Positions 8,694 through 19,353 are shown, counted from the first letter of the stretch. The stretch: 64,000 nucleotides of DNA from an uncultured Clostridia bacterium (GCA_947624575.1 CANQKY010000002.1:1-64000), one strand, 5' to 3'. The notes: generated from the sequence alone by a model not told the origin. Made by a program: numbers and translations.

Positions 8694-10394
8694 TTATTCC
8701 GATCCGGAAACAAAAATCGTGATCTCTTTACTGCCCTTAAAATCAAAGGTGGTCTCGTTTGCCAGCAGTCTTTCGCTTTCCTCGTCTAAGCGGATCACCT
8801 GACCTGCCGGAACCGTATCGGACGCTTCGTAGGAAACGGTATAGTGCCTGCTGTCGATCCCCAGTGCTTCAAGCAGCGCGATATAATCCCCCTCGTCCAT
8901 ATCCCGATAATCCGGCAGATAGACCTCCGAGCTGCCGCGGCTCACCGTAAGGGTCAGCCGCAAAACCGGCTTGAAGCGGCGCCCGACCAGCTCGCTTTGC
9001 TTACAGACCACACCCGCTTCAAAATCATTGCTGTAATCGGTGACCCAGGTGATGTCAAACAGCCCGTCATAGGCAGGATTGTTCTGTATCTCCTCCTGCG
9101 TTTTCCCCAGCAGATTGGGCATCGAGCGCATCGTCACCTCCGATTCGTCCTCTGCCGGAGCACTGGACGCCGCAAGCTCCCAGGAAGGGGTACTTTCTAA
9201 AGCGGCGGAGCTCACCTCCTGCGAGCTGCTGCCAAAGGGAAGCAAGGTGGAAATATCGGGTCGGAAAAGCAGATAGTAGCCGATCCCCACCGCCAAAATC
9301 AGTACCACGACCGAAATGCAGGCGATACCCAATGCGAGCCGAAGATTGGAATGCTTTTTTGGTTTATCGGGTTTTTCTATCCGAACCGGTATCTCGGCAG
9401 TATGCACTGTTTTTTCGGACGGCGTGCGGATCGCTCCCCCCTCGCCCGCAAGCCCGTCGATCAACACCCGCACCGATTGCGGGCGGTTTTCCGGTTGTAT
9501 CTGCAAGCCGGTCATGATGGTAGCCGCCACGGTGGAGGGGAGATCAGGCAGCAGCTTTCGGATCGGCTCCAGCGTATCCTGCCGAACCCGCTCCGCCGCC
9601 GAAGGGGGCGTGATACCGGTCAGCATACGGTAGATCAGCGCACAGACGGCATAGATGTCCGTCCACGGTCCGTGCCAGCTCGACACCAGATACTGCTCCG
9701 GCGCGGCATAACCGGCATAAAGCTGCGGATTCAGCTCGGTGCGGACAGCCCGAAGCGGACTGATGGCAAAGCCGTCCAGCTTACATTCGCCCTTGCGGTT
9801 GAGCCATACCGTCTGCGGGCTGATCCCCCGATGGTAGACACGCGCCGTATGCACCACGGCAAGCGCCTCCAAAATCGGCAGGATCATCTTTTTGACTGTC
9901 TCCCATGGCAGGCTTCCCTGCCGTTTTTGCAGATACTCCGAGAGCGGCACGCCCTCCACATACTCATAAACGGCATAGACGGTGCCGTTTTGCCGAAACA
10001 GCTCATACACCTGCACGACGGCATTGAAGGTGCGGAGCTTGGAGAGACAGAGGAACAGCTCGGCAAAATCGCTCATCAGTGCCTTATAATGCGCCTCTCT
10101 GCCGGGCAGGGGATTGACCTGCCGTCCGTCCTCCGCGCGACCGGAGAGAGTGGTCGGCAGATACTCCCGCACCGATACCGTGGCGTCGATTTTAAGATCG
10201 TAGGCGATATAGGTGATGCTTTCACTGTTGGCGCGCAGCACCCGCCCGATCAAATAACGCTGGTTTAAAATGGTGCGGGGCGGAAGATAATAGCCGGACG
10301 CCGCCTTTCCCTCCTGATAACCGCAATAGGGACACTTGTCGGCCGAGGCATCGTATTCCCGCATACAGTTAAGACATCTGCGCTGCTCGTCCAT
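8694..10394 (-). CDS. Zinc-ribbon / degenerate protein kinase / TM / PASTA-like protein (predicted pseudokinase)
   Basis: MDEQRRCLNCMREYDASADKCPYCGY zinc ribbon; kinase fold with VSVREYLP, HRGISPQTVWL, KLDGFAIS, YAAPEQY; TM LALGIACISVVVLILAVGIGYYLLF; C-terminal PASTA-like MPNLLGKTQEEIQ...YLPDYRDMDEGDYIALLEALGI. Confidence 0.85.
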   Translation of the reverse strand: MDEQRRCLNCMREYDASADKCPYCGYQEGKAASGYYLPPRTILNQRYLIGRVLRANSESITYIAYDLKIDATVSVREYLPTTLSGRAEDGRQVNPLPGREAHYKALMSDFAELFLCLSKLRTFNAVVQVYELFRQNGTVYAVYEYVEGVPLSEYLQKRQGSLPWETVKKMILPILEALAVVHTARVYHRGISPQTVWLNRKGECKLDGFAISPLRAVRTELNPQLYAGYAAPEQYLVSSWHGPWTDIYAVCALIYRMLTGITPPSAAERVRQDTLEPIRKLLPDLPSTVAATIMTGLQIQPENRPQSVRVLIDGLAGEGGAIRTPSEKTVHTAEIPVRIEKPDKPKKHSNLRLALGIACISVVVLILAVGIGYYLLFRPDISTLLPFGSSSQEVSSAALESTPSWELAASSAPAEDESEVTMRSMPNLLGKTQEEIQNNPAYDGLFDITWVTDYSNDFEAGVVCKQSELVGRRFKPVLRLTLTVSRGSSEVYLPDYRDMDEGDYIALLEALGIDSRHYTVSYEASDTVPAGQVIRLDEESERLLANETTFDFKGSKEITIFVSGSE

Positions 10395-10481
10395 CTGCGT
10401 CCCTCCTTTTCCTATATGCACATATAGTTATTATACTTCCGCCAAAACGGTTCGTCAAGAATCGTAACAGGGTTGTAACCG

Positions 10482-10506
10482 AAAAAAGCCTGCTCGAAAG
10501 CAGGCA
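10482..10506 (-). terminator. Rho-independent terminator downstream of his operon and repeat copy A
   Basis: Minus strand gcctgc-tttcga-gcaggc followed by T-run. Confidence 0.8.
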
Positions 10507-10508
10507 TT

Positions 10509-10752
10509 TCAGTCTGTCGAAAAAGCAATCCATAACGGAAATATTTATAATCTGTCACGGAGGCGGGCATGTACCGCCGTAGTGACACCTTGAGAGAAAA
10601 CTGGTGCAGGCGGTGTCAGAATTGGCGCAAGCCAAACCGGTTTTCGACGAAAAGGGGGAATCGGGGGAAAAACACAGAGCAAGGCGAGTAAAACGAGCCG
10701 CTGCGATTGCGTTTGTCCCTCGAAGCGTGGCGATTTTGTCGACACGCTCAGC
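10509..10752 (-). repeat. Dispersed 3'UTR repeat element, copy A (244 bp)
   Basis: About 89% identical by eye, without indels, to the reverse complement of 48585-48828; starts at the hisE stop codon and ends just before the terminator. Confidence 0.9.
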
Positions 10753-11071
10753 TTTCCCGATCCACCTGATGGAAGGTTTTGAGATTTCCGATCTTCTGCC
10801 GGCGGCGTTCCAGCTCCGCCAGCACATCGCGAAGCGTGACGCCCGTTTCCGCCATCATCACCAGCATATGGTAAATGAGATCGCTGATCTCCCCGACCAG
10901 CTCCGGCTTTTCCCCGTTTTTGGCTGCAATGATCATCTCGGCGGATTCCTCTCCGCATTTTTTGAGTATCTTATCCAGCCCCTGCTCGAACAGATAACGG
11001 GTATAGGAGCCCTCCTCCCCGTGTTCCTTCCGATCCAATACGACCCGGTACAATCCTTCCAATGTGTCCAT
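10748..11071 (-). CDS. hisE: Phosphoribosyl-ATP diphosphatase
   Basis: LYRVVLDRKEHGEEGSYTRYLFEQGLDKILKKCGEESAEMIIAAKN. Confidence 0.93.
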   Translation of the reverse strand: MDTLEGLYRVVLDRKEHGEEGSYTRYLFEQGLDKILKKCGEESAEMIIAAKNGEKPELVGEISDLIYHMLVMMAETGVTLRDVLAELERRRQKIGNLKTFHQVDRES

Positions 11072-11074
11072 ACG

Positions 11075-11401
11075 CTAATCCTTTCTGTAAATCGGTTTGA
11101 AAAAACAGCTGTGTGCGCCGGTGTGACAGGCGGGACCCGTCTGCTCCACCACCACCAGCAGGGTGTCCGCATCGCAGTCCGCCGTGATCGAGATGACCCG
11201 CTGGAAATGCCCCGAGGTAGCGCCCTTATTCCACAGCTCCTGACGGGAACGGCTCCAAAACCAGGTATAACCGGTCTCAAGGGTGCGGGAAAGGCTTTCC
11301 GCATTCATATAGGCGAGCATCAGCACCTCGCCGGTGCCCTTTTCCTGCACAATGGCAGGGATCAGCTCCGCCTTTTGAAAGAGATAGGATAGATCGTTCA
11401 T
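11075..11401 (-). CDS. hisI: Phosphoribosyl-AMP cyclohydrolase
   Basis: [63 protein letters not shown]. Confidence 0.95.
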   Translation of the reverse strand: MNDLSYLFQKAELIPAIVQEKGTGEVLMLAYMNAESLSRTLETGYTWFWSRSRQELWNKGATSGHFQRVISITADCDADTLLVVVEQTGPACHTGAHSCFFKPIYRKD

Positions 11402-12177
11402 GCCGTCACCTCCCGACATTTCCGCACCGGAATACCAGCTGCGGCAAGATGCGTTTTGACCTCGCCCACCGTCAGCTCCTGAAAATGAAAGAGCGAGGCG
11501 GCAAGCGCCGCGTCAGCATCGGTCTTTTGAAATACCTCGGAGAAGTCCTCCAGCTTTCCGCAGCCGCCCGATGCGATCACCGGAATCCGAACCGCACCGC
11601 AGACCGCGCGGAGCATCGGCAGATCGAAGCCCTCTCTGGTGCCGTCGGCGTCCATCGAATTGAGACAAATCTCGCCCGCACCCAGCGACTCGGCCTTTTT
11701 CACCCATTCAATCAGATCAATGCCGGTATTCTCTCTGCCGCCTTTGACAAATACATCATAGCCGCCGTTTTCCCGTTTCTTGGCGTCCACCCCCAGCACG
11801 ATGCACTGACTACCAAACAGGTCGGCGCCCTGCCGGATCAGCTCCGGATTTTTGACCGCCGCACTGTTGACCGATATTTTATCCGCGCCCGCGCGAAGGG
11901 CGGCACGCATATCCTCCACCGAGGCAATACCGCCCCCGACCGTGAGCGGAATAAACACCTGCTTTGCCGTTTCCCGCACCACATCGAGAAACACGCCCCG
12001 TCCCTCATAGGAAGCGGTGATGTCGTAGAACACCAGCTCGTCGGCGCCCTGCCGGTCATATTCGGCAGCCAAAGCCACCGGATCGCCCACATCACGGACG
12101 CCCAAAAACTGCACGCCTTTTACCACCTTGCCGTCCCGCACGTCTAAGCAGGGGATCACCCGTTTTGCTAACATCAA
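11398..12177 (-). CDS. hisF: Imidazole glycerol phosphate synthase subunit HisF
   Basis: [33 protein letters not shown]. Confidence 0.96.
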   Translation of the reverse strand: MMLAKRVIPCLDVRDGKVVKGVQFLGVRDVGDPVALAAEYDRQGADELVFYDITASYEGRGVFLDVVRETAKQVFIPLTVGGGIASVEDMRAALRAGADKISVNSAAVKNPELIRQGADLFGSQCIVLGVDAKKRENGGYDVFVKGGRENTGIDLIEWVKKAESLGAGEICLNSMDADGTREGFDLPMLRAVCGAVRIPVIASGGCGKLEDFSEVFQKTDADAALAASLFHFQELTVGEVKTHLAAAGIPVRKCREVTA

Positions 12178-12185
12178 AGCCCTCC

Positions 12186-12902
12186 TTACCGATGAGCGGC
12201 GGCAAGCGCTTCACCGAGAGACAGCGTTCCCTGATAAAGCGATTTGCCGCAGATCGCGCCGTAAAGTCCCATATCCCGCAGGCGGCGGATATGACCGATG
12301 TCCCGTATGCCGCCCGAAGCGATCACGCGTAAGCTCACCCGCCGGCTCAGCGCGGCAAGCTGCTCGAAATTCGGTCCGGACAGCGTGCCGTCCTTTGAGA
12401 TGTCGGTAAAAATGATGCAGTCGGCACCGATATGCTCCATCTCCGAAGCAAGAGTGAGATAATCCACCTCGCTGCCGGAGAGCCAGCCCTCGGTGGCGAC
12501 AAGTCCGTTTTTGGCGTCGATACCGATCGTGATATGACCGGCGTACTCCCGTACCGCCTGCCGCACCAGCGCGGGCTGTTTGATTGCGGCTGAGCCGAGA
12601 ATGACCCGATCGATCCCGTGGGAGAGATAGTCCTCGATCACATCACAGCTGCGAATGCCGCCCCCAAGCTCGATTTTGGCGGAGGTGTGCTTTGCGACCT
12701 CCAGAATCAAATCGTGGTTGACCGTATCCCCGCTTTTGGCGCCGTCGAGATCCACCATATGCAGATAACCGGCGCCTTTTGCGGCAAACTCCCGCGCGGT
12801 GTCCACCGCATTTTCCGCCACCTGACCGGCGGTGGAAAAATCCCCCTGCACAAGCCGGACCGGTTTGCCGTCCTTTAAGTCGATAGCCGGTAAAACAATC
12901 AT
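12186..12902 (-). CDS. hisA: ProFAR isomerase HisA
   Basis: [36 protein letters not shown]. Confidence 0.95.
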   Translation of the reverse strand: MIVLPAIDLKDGKPVRLVQGDFSTAGQVAENAVDTAREFAAKGAGYLHMVDLDGAKSGDTVNHDLILEVAKHTSAKIELGGGIRSCDVIEDYLSHGIDRVILGSAAIKQPALVRQAVREYAGHITIGIDAKNGLVATEGWLSGSEVDYLTLASEMEHIGADCIIFTDISKDGTLSGPNFEQLAALSRRVSLRVIASGGIRDIGHIRRLRDMGLYGAICGKSLYQGTLSLGEALAAAHR

Positions 12903-13507
12903 TTGATCAACTCCCCGAAGCGGCGGAGGATTGAGAGCCCCACCGCGCCCGATTTTTCAGGGTGAAACTGAGCGCCGAAAATATGCCCGTGCTGAACCAG
13001 CGCCGTGACCTGCCCGCCGTAATCGCAGACCGCAGCCAGATACTGCGGCTGTGTGACCGCCATATAGGAATGGACAAAATATACGCTGTCCCCCTCGGCG
13101 ATATCGGCAAGAAGCGGGCAGTCCGGCTTCTTGATCTGCAATTCGTTCCAGCCCATATGCGGCACCTTCAGTCCCGCAGGCTTCATCAGCCGTACCTGAC
13201 CGGGAATCAGGTCGAGCCCCTCGGTGAAGCCGAACTCCTCACTGCCGGAAAAAAGCATCTGCATACCGAGACAAATTCCCAAAAGCGGCTTTTGGATTGC
13301 TTCCTCCCGAATGCAGTCCACAAGGTCTGCTTCCCGCAGCATACGCATCGCGTCGGGAAAAGCGCCCACACCGGGCAGAATCAGCCCATCGGCGCGGCGG
13401 AGGGTATCGGCGTCCCCCGTCACGACAAAATCCTCCCCCAAATAGGAAAGCGCATTCTGCACGCTGAACAGATTGCCTGCGCCGTAATCCACGATTGCGA
13501 TCATCAC
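12899..13507 (-). CDS. hisH: Imidazole glycerol phosphate synthase glutamine amidotransferase HisH
   Basis: [40 protein letters not shown]. Confidence 0.95.
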   Translation of the reverse strand: MMIAIVDYGAGNLFSVQNALSYLGEDFVVTGDADTLRRADGLILPGVGAFPDAMRMLREADLVDCIREEAIQKPLLGICLGMQMLFSGSEEFGFTEGLDLIPGQVRLMKPAGLKVPHMGWNELQIKKPDCPLLADIAEGDSVYFVHSYMAVTQPQYLAAVCDYGGQVTALVQHGHIFGAQFHPEKSGAVGLSILRRFGELIK

Positions 13508-14079
13508 AGCACTCCCTTGGTGGACTGCACGCCGTCTGCCGGTGCGACAGCCTGCCGCAACGCCCTTGCAAGCCCCTTGAAAAGCGCCTCCGCCTTATGG
13601 TGATCGTTCCTGCCGTAGAGCGTTTTGGCGTGGAGCGTGATCCCCGCCTGAAACGCAAAGGCACGGAAAAATTCCTCTACCATCTGCAAATCAAAGCCGC
13701 CGACCGCATCGGAAAGAAAGGAGGTCTCAAAGACCAGATAGGGGCGGTTACTGATATCCAGTGTGACAAAAGCGAGTGCTTCGTCCATCGGGAGAAAGGC
13801 AGAGCCGTATCGCGCGACACCGGATTTATCCCCCAATGCCTCGGCAAACGCCTGCCCCAGCACGATGCCGGTGTCCTCAACGGTGTGATGACAGTCCACC
13901 TCCAGATCGCCCTTGGCTTCGACCGTCAGGTCAAAGCCGCCGTGGAGCGCAAAGGCAGAAAGCATATGGTCAAAAAAGCCGATGCCGGTATGAATCTCAG
14001 CTTTTCCGCTGCCGTCCAGATTGAGGGTGAGTTCAATATCGGTTTCCCGCGTGACGCGGCTGCGATGTGAGCATCTCAT
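13504..14079 (-). CDS. hisB: Imidazoleglycerol-phosphate dehydratase
   Basis: [50 protein letters not shown]. Confidence 0.95.
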   Translation of the reverse strand: MRCSHRSRVTRETDIELTLNLDGSGKAEIHTGIGFFDHMLSAFALHGGFDLTVEAKGDLEVDCHHTVEDTGIVLGQAFAEALGDKSGVARYGSAFLPMDEALAFVTLDISNRPYLVFETSFLSDAVGGFDLQMVEEFFRAFAFQAGITLHAKTLYGRNDHHKAEALFKGLARALRQAVAPADGVQSTKGVL

Positions 14080-15125
14080 AGCGTTTCCTCCTTCTCAAAT
14101 TCCTCGATTGCCGCCGCGATCCGTGTGTTGTCCTCCGGCTCGGCAGCGGTGATCCGCAGGGCATTCCCCATCAGCCGTACTGCGATCGACCGGTCGAGCA
14201 GAGCCTGATGAAGCTGCTTTGCAAGCGGCGTTTCGGCATAGACAAAATTGGTGACGGAAGGATAAACCTTGGAAAAGACCGTCAGCCCATCGAGCTTTTG
14301 CTGTAAATCCTCCCGACAGCGGATCAAATACTCCGTTCTCTGCCGCAGCAGCGTTTTATGGCGGTATACCGCCGCGCCGATCGCCTGTGACAATCCGTTT
14401 ACATTATAGGGAGATTTTGCGCTTTGCAATGCGCGGGTGATCCTTTCATTGGAAACGGCAAAGCCCAGCCGAAGGGAAGCCAATCCAACCGCCTTGGAGG
14501 CGGTGCGGAGAATCACCAGATTGTCATAGGAGGACGCTTCCTCCAACAGGCTCTGATCCCAGAAGTCCATATACGCCTCGTCCAACACCACCAGCGCGTC
14601 CGTTTCTTCTACGATTCGCCTGACCGCCTCCCGCTTCAATCCGAGAGAGGTGGGATTACAGGGATTGGAAAACAAAAGCATCTGCGCCTTTTCCTCCCGA
14701 CAGCGGCGGATCACCGCATCGGGATCGATGGAAAGAGAGGTGGATTTTTCCTCCACCACGCTTTTGTCCTCATACAAACCTGCATAGAAGCGGTACATCG
14801 AGAACTCCGGCGTCAAGGTAAGGAGCTTGTCACCTGCGTTCAGGAAGCAGGAGGTGAGCAGTGCCAGCAATTCGTCCGAGCCGTTTGCCGCCGTCACCGA
14901 CCCGACGGGAATGCCGTAATAATCGGCAAAGGCGCGGCAAAGCTCGGTGGCATAGGGATCGGGATAGCGGTTATAAGAAAGCTGTCGTGCCGCCAGCGCG
15001 ATTTCCTCCTGCCATTCCGCCGGAAGTGGCAGGCAGGATTCATTTGCGTCGCACCGCAGTGCGTAGCTGCCGGTGATCGGGTCGTATGGCGTTAAGTCGC
15101 GCAGCTTTTCGGGAAGAGCGTACAT
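14076..15125 (-). CDS. hisC: Histidinol-phosphate aminotransferase
   Basis: PLP aminotransferase class I/II fold ([37 protein letters not shown]) inside the his operon. Confidence 0.93.
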   Translation of the reverse strand: MYALPEKLRDLTPYDPITGSYALRCDANESCLPLPAEWQEEIALAARQLSYNRYPDPYATELCRAFADYYGIPVGSVTAANGSDELLALLTSCFLNAGDKLLTLTPEFSMYRFYAGLYEDKSVVEEKSTSLSIDPDAVIRRCREEKAQMLLFSNPCNPTSLGLKREAVRRIVEETDALVVLDEAYMDFWDQSLLEEASSYDNLVILRTASKAVGLASLRLGFAVSNERITRALQSAKSPYNVNGLSQAIGAAVYRHKTLLRQRTEYLIRCREDLQQKLDGLTVFSKVYPSVTNFVYAETPLAKQLHQALLDRSIAVRLMGNALRITAAEPEDNTRIAAAIEEFEKEETL

Positions 15126-16417
15126 TATGATTCCTCCCCGAAGCGAATGGCAATCGCGTGGGCGTGTGCGGTCAGCCGCTCCCTTTGTGCGATACAGATG
15201 ATATCGTCCTTTGCCTCCCGCAGCGCCTGCTCGGTATAATAAATGTAGCCCGATTTTTTCACAAAGGAGTCCACCGACAACGGCGAGAAAAACCGTGCCG
15301 TGCCGCTGGTGGGCAGCACATGGTTCGGTCCGGCGTAGTAATCGCCCAGCGGCTCCGGCGCGTACTGCCCTAAGAATACCGAGCCCGCGTTATCCAGCCT
15401 GCCGAGGTACTCCATCGGATTGCGAAGCATAACCTCCAGATGCTCCGGCGCCAGGCGGTTTGCCATCTCCACCGCCTCGTCAATATCGCGGCAGAGAATG
15501 ATCGCGCCAAAATCACGCAGCGACCGGCGAATGATGTCCTGCCGCTCCAGAGTGCTCACCTGCTTTGTGAGCTCCGCCGCCGTTTCCTCCGCCACCTGTC
15601 TGCTGGTAGTCAGCATGATAGCGGAAGCCAGCACGTCATGCTCCGCCTGAGACATCAGATCGGCTGCCGCATAGGCGGGGTTCGCCGTATCGTCCGCCAG
15701 AACCAGTATCTCGCTCGGTCCGGCGATCATGTCGATATCCACCGTGCCATAGAGCAGCTTTTTCGCGGTCGCCACATAGATATTGCCGGGACCGACAATC
15801 TTATCCACCTTCGGCAGTATTTCGGTGCCGTAGGCAAGCGCGGCAACCGCCTGTGCGCCGCCCAGCAGAAACACGCGATCCACGCCGCAGAGTGCCGCCG
15901 CCACCAGAATATCGGGATTGGCGCCGCCGCCCTTTACCGGCGGGGTCACCATGATAAGCTCTTTCACGCCAGCGATCTTCGCGGGAATGGCGTTCATCAA
16001 AACAGACGAGGGATAAGCCGCCGTGCCGCCCGGCACATACAGCCCCACTCGTTTTAAGCCCCGCACCCGCTGTCCTAAGATGACACCGTTTTCCTGCGGG
16101 TCGATAAAGCTCTCCTGCTTCTGCCGCCGGTGAAAGGCGGCGATCTTCTCCTGCGCGTTCAAAAGCGCGTTGACAAAATCGGGATCGGCTTTCGTCAGCG
16201 CGTCGTTGATTTCATCGCGCGGCACCTCAAAGGACGCAGGACAGCCACCGTCAAACCGCTCGGTGTACTCCCGCACTGCCGCATCGCCGCGCAAACGCAC
16301 CTGCTCCAATATCTCGGTGACAGCCTCGGTCACCTTTTTGTCCACTTCACTGCCGCGGCGGGACAGCTCGGACAAAAACCGCTCCGCCTTTTCACCGGCT
16401 TCGATGATGGAAATCAT
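15125..16417 (-). CDS. hisD: Histidinol dehydrogenase
   Basis: YVPGGTAAYPSSVLMNAIPAKIAGV, GPGNIYVATAKKLLYG, DMIAGPSEILVLAD, GPNHVLPTSGTARF. Confidence 0.96.
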   Translation of the reverse strand: MISIIEAGEKAERFLSELSRRGSEVDKKVTEAVTEILEQVRLRGDAAVREYTERFDGGCPASFEVPRDEINDALTKADPDFVNALLNAQEKIAAFHRRQKQESFIDPQENGVILGQRVRGLKRVGLYVPGGTAAYPSSVLMNAIPAKIAGVKELIMVTPPVKGGGANPDILVAAALCGVDRVFLLGGAQAVAALAYGTEILPKVDKIVGPGNIYVATAKKLLYGTVDIDMIAGPSEILVLADDTANPAYAAADLMSQAEHDVLASAIMLTTSRQVAEETAAELTKQVSTLERQDIIRRSLRDFGAIILCRDIDEAVEMANRLAPEHLEVMLRNPMEYLGRLDNAGSVFLGQYAPEPLGDYYAGPNHVLPTSGTARFFSPLSVDSFVKKSGYIYYTEQALREAKDDIICIAQRERLTAHAHAIAIRFGEES

Positions 16418-17067
16418 ATTCTTTCCTCCTGTTTTCCGACCGTTTCCTCGATCTGCCCGATCAGCTTTTCGATCTCCTGCTGTCGGAGCTTGAGACTCGC
16501 TTCATTGACGATCATGCGGGCGGAGACCGGCGCGACCTCCTCGATCACGGCAAGCCCGTTTTCCTTTAGCGTGGAACCGGTCTCCACAATATCCACGATC
16601 GCATCGGAAAGCCCCAGCAGGGGCGCCAATTCCACCGAGCCTTCAATCTTCACGATGGACACGTCCATTCCCTTTTCCGCAAAAAAGCGGGAAGCCACAT
16701 TGGGATATTTGGTGGCTATCACCCTGCGGTGATAGCCGTCATAAAAATCTTTCCCCACAGGTCCTGCCAGCGCAAACCGGCATTTGCCGAAGCCGAGATC
16801 GACCACCTCAAAAAAGGAACCGCCGTACTCCATGATGGTATCCTTCCCGACCACCCCGATATCGCAGACGCCGTGCTGCACATAGGTAATCACATCGGCA
16901 GCCTTGGCAAGGACTGCTTCCAGCCCCGCATCGGGGATCGGCAGGATCAGCCGCCGCCCTTTTTGCTTGAGCTCGCCGCAGTCGTACCCAATTCGCTCAA
17001 AAAGCGAAACGGTGTCCCGCTCCAGCCGACCTTTGGTCAGCGCAATTCGGATCGGTTTCATAAGCAC
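16414..17067 (-). CDS. hisG: ATP phosphoribosyltransferase, short form HisG
   Basis: IRIALTKGRLERDTVSLFERIG, DIGVVGKDTIMEYG, VDIVETGSTLKENGL; 217 aa short form. Confidence 0.95.
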   Translation of the reverse strand: MLMKPIRIALTKGRLERDTVSLFERIGYDCGELKQKGRRLILPIPDAGLEAVLAKAADVITYVQHGVCDIGVVGKDTIMEYGGSFFEVVDLGFGKCRFALAGPVGKDFYDGYHRRVIATKYPNVASRFFAEKGMDVSIVKIEGSVELAPLLGLSDAIVDIVETGSTLKENGLAVIEEVAPVSARMIVNEASLKLRQQEIEKLIGQIEETVGKQEERI

Positions 17068-18260
17068 TCCCCCTCCGCCAAAGTCTCGGTCACGATCCCG
17101 TCCGGCGTGACAAAATCCAGACGCGGGATCCCCCGCTCTGCGGCATAAGCCTCGGCTTCCTCCTTGGTGGTGTAAACCGAGTATTCCGCACAGAGCTTCT
17201 GATCCGCCAAACGGCGGCGGTGACGCAGCGCCTGCGTCTCACAGCCCTGCGCGGCGCAGACCAGCACCGACGGATCGGGCAATGACACGATGCCTTTTTG
17301 CAAAAGTGCTGCCGCCAGCGCGTCCGGACGGACACCAAAACCGACAGCCGGAAGATCGGCGCCGAAACGGGAGAGCAGGCGGTCGTACCGTCCGCCCGAA
17401 AGCACCGTCTCACCGTGTCCCGCCAGATAGCCCCTAAAGACGATACCGGTATAATAGGAGGGACGGTTGACAAGCCCCAAATCCACCGTGATATGCCTTG
17501 GCTCGGTCAACGCGGAAAGTGCCTGATACTGCCGCCGCAATTCCTCGATCAGCCGGTCGATATCGGGATCGGCAAACAAGCGGGAGGCGCGATCCAGCAC
17601 CTCCGCCCCGCCGAACAGGCGTGGCATCTGCCGAAGCGAAAGGAGCATCGGATCGTTCCCCAATCCGGCAAGGCGGTCGCTTAAGGCGGGATAATTTTTG
17701 CTTTCGATCAATCCGCGCAGTTCCTCGCTTATCTCATCGCTCAGCGAAAGCTTTTTCATCAGCGTGTGAAAAATACCGATATGGCTCAGCTCCAGCCGGA
17801 AATCGGCGGCGTCGCTGCACTGAAGCACCTCCAACGCCATGGCGAGAACCTCCAGATCGGCGCGGCGGGAATCCGCCCCGATCACCTCGATTCCGGTCTG
17901 CACCACCTCGTTGCTATGCCCGCTGAGTGCCGGATTGGCGTTATATACGCTTTGATTGTAATAAAGCCGGATCGGCAGGCTGTGATTTTTCAGCCTGGTC
18001 GCCGCAAGGCGGGCGATCGGCATGGTGGAATCGGGACGGAGTGTGATCAGCCTGCCCTTGCCGTCGGTGAGCTTATACATCTGCTCCTGCGGCATGGCAT
18101 CGAATACATCGAGAAACTCGATCCCGGGCGTCACCACCTCGGTAAACCCGTATCCCTCAAACAGTCGCGCAAGCTGAGCTTCAACCTGCCGTCTGGCGGC
18201 ACATTCTTCAAACAGAAAATCCTTTGTGCCCTCCGGCGTGATCATGCGGTATTTTGACAT
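17058..18260 (-). CDS. hisZ: ATP phosphoribosyltransferase regulatory subunit HisZ
   Basis: HisRS-like (TPEGTKDFLFEECAARRQVEAQLARLFEGYGFTEVVTPGIEFLDVF), next to short-form hisG. Confidence 0.92.
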   Translation of the reverse strand: MSKYRMITPEGTKDFLFEECAARRQVEAQLARLFEGYGFTEVVTPGIEFLDVFDAMPQEQMYKLTDGKGRLITLRPDSTMPIARLAATRLKNHSLPIRLYYNQSVYNANPALSGHSNEVVQTGIEVIGADSRRADLEVLAMALEVLQCSDAADFRLELSHIGIFHTLMKKLSLSDEISEELRGLIESKNYPALSDRLAGLGNDPMLLSLRQMPRLFGGAEVLDRASRLFADPDIDRLIEELRRQYQALSALTEPRHITVDLGLVNRPSYYTGIVFRGYLAGHGETVLSGGRYDRLLSRFGADLPAVGFGVRPDALAAALLQKGIVSLPDPSVLVCAAQGCETQALRHRRRLADQKLCAEYSVYTTKEEAEAYAAERGIPRLDFVTPDGIVTETLAEGECL

Positions 18261-18332
18261 AGATACCCTCTTTTCACTTTATCGTGCTACCATGATAACA
18301 TGATATTGCGGAAAAGTCAACCCGTTTCCCCA

Positions 18333-18373
18333 AAAAAATTCCTGCAAAAGCGAATGCCGTTGCAGGAATTTTC
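18333..18373 (-). terminator. Rho-independent terminator downstream of pfkA
   Basis: Minus strand aaaattcctgcaa...ttgcaggaatttttt. Confidence 0.75.
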
Positions 18374-18387
18374 TTTGAAAAAAGACT

Positions 18388-19353
18388 TTACAGGGCGATG
18401 CAGTGCGCCACTTCAAACAGATTCATATCCAGCTCTTTCTTCATTTGGAGTGCTTCCTGAATATCGTAATCGACCAGCTTGTCGTTCTTAAGCCCGACCA
18501 CGCGGTTGCCGATCCCCTTCGACAGCAATTCCACCGCATGGAAGCCCATGATAGAGGCAACCAGACGGTCGCGCTGTGTCGGCGAGCCGCCGCGCTGCAC
18601 ATGACCCAGAATGGTCGCACGGGACTCGACGCCGGTGCGCTCTTCGATCTCCTTAGCCAGGCGGTCCACATCGCCGATGCCCTCCGCCACCAGAACAATA
18701 TTGTGGCTCTTGCCCTTGTTCTGCGCGATGAGAATCTTTTCCACCAGCTTATCCATGCTGAACTCCAGCTCCGGCACGATCACATAGGTGCCGCCGCAGG
18801 TGATGCTGGTATTGAGTGCGATATGACCGGCATGGCGACCCATGACCTCAACCACGCTGCAGCGGTTGTGGGAAGCGGAGGTGTCACGCAGCTTGTCGAT
18901 CATTTCCATGGCGGTATTGAGTGCAGTATCATAGCCGATCGTATAATCGGTACTGGCGATATCGTTATCGATCGTGCCGGGGAGTCCCACGCAGGGCACG
19001 CCGTGCGCCGACAGGTCTGCCGCGCCACGATAGGAGCCGTCACCGCCGATGACCACAACGCCGTCCAGACCGCGATACTGGCAGATGCGAACCGCCTGCT
19101 GCACGCCCGCTTCCTCCTTAAACTCGGGACAGCGCGCCGTACCCAGCACCGTGCCGCCTTTGCGCAGGTAATCCATCACATCTGTGGTACTCATCTCGTA
19201 CATGTCGCCGTTGATCAAACCGGTATAACCGCGGCGAATGCCCATGACTTCAATACCGAGGCGGTTTGCATAGCGAACTACGGCGCGTACCGCGGCGTTC
19301 ATACCGGGGGCGTCACCGCCGCTTGTCAATACACCAATGCGTTTTACTTCCAT
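18388..19353 (-). CDS. pfkA: ATP-dependent 6-phosphofructokinase
   Basis: KRIGVLTSGGDAPGMNAAVRAVVR, GGDGSYRGA, PGTIDNDIASTDYTIGYDTA. Confidence 0.97.
   Translation of the reverse strand: MEVKRIGVLTSGGDAPGMNAAVRAVVRYANRLGIEVMGIRRGYTGLINGDMYEMSTTDVMDYLRKGGTVLGTARCPEFKEEAGVQQAVRICQYRGLDGVVVIGGDGSYRGAADLSAHGVPCVGLPGTIDNDIASTDYTIGYDTALNTAMEMIDKLRDTSASHNRCSVVEVMGRHAGHIALNTSITCGGTYVIVPELEFSMDKLVEKILIAQNKGKSHNIVLVAEGIGDVDRLAKEIEERTGVESRATILGHVQRGGSPTQRDRLVASIMGFHAVELLSKGIGNRVVGLKNDKLVDYDIQEALQMKKELDMNLFEVAHCIAL

Noticed and set aside
11449-12147. Plus-strand ORFs opposite the his operon and other minus-strand genes
   Set aside because: Low-complexity antisense translations with no recognisable motifs; the minus-strand genes are unambiguous.
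18261-18387. T-box or attenuator leader in front of hisZ
   Set aside because: Only about 40 bp separates hisZ from the upstream side of the pfkA terminator and no T-box motif (TGGNACC) is visible.
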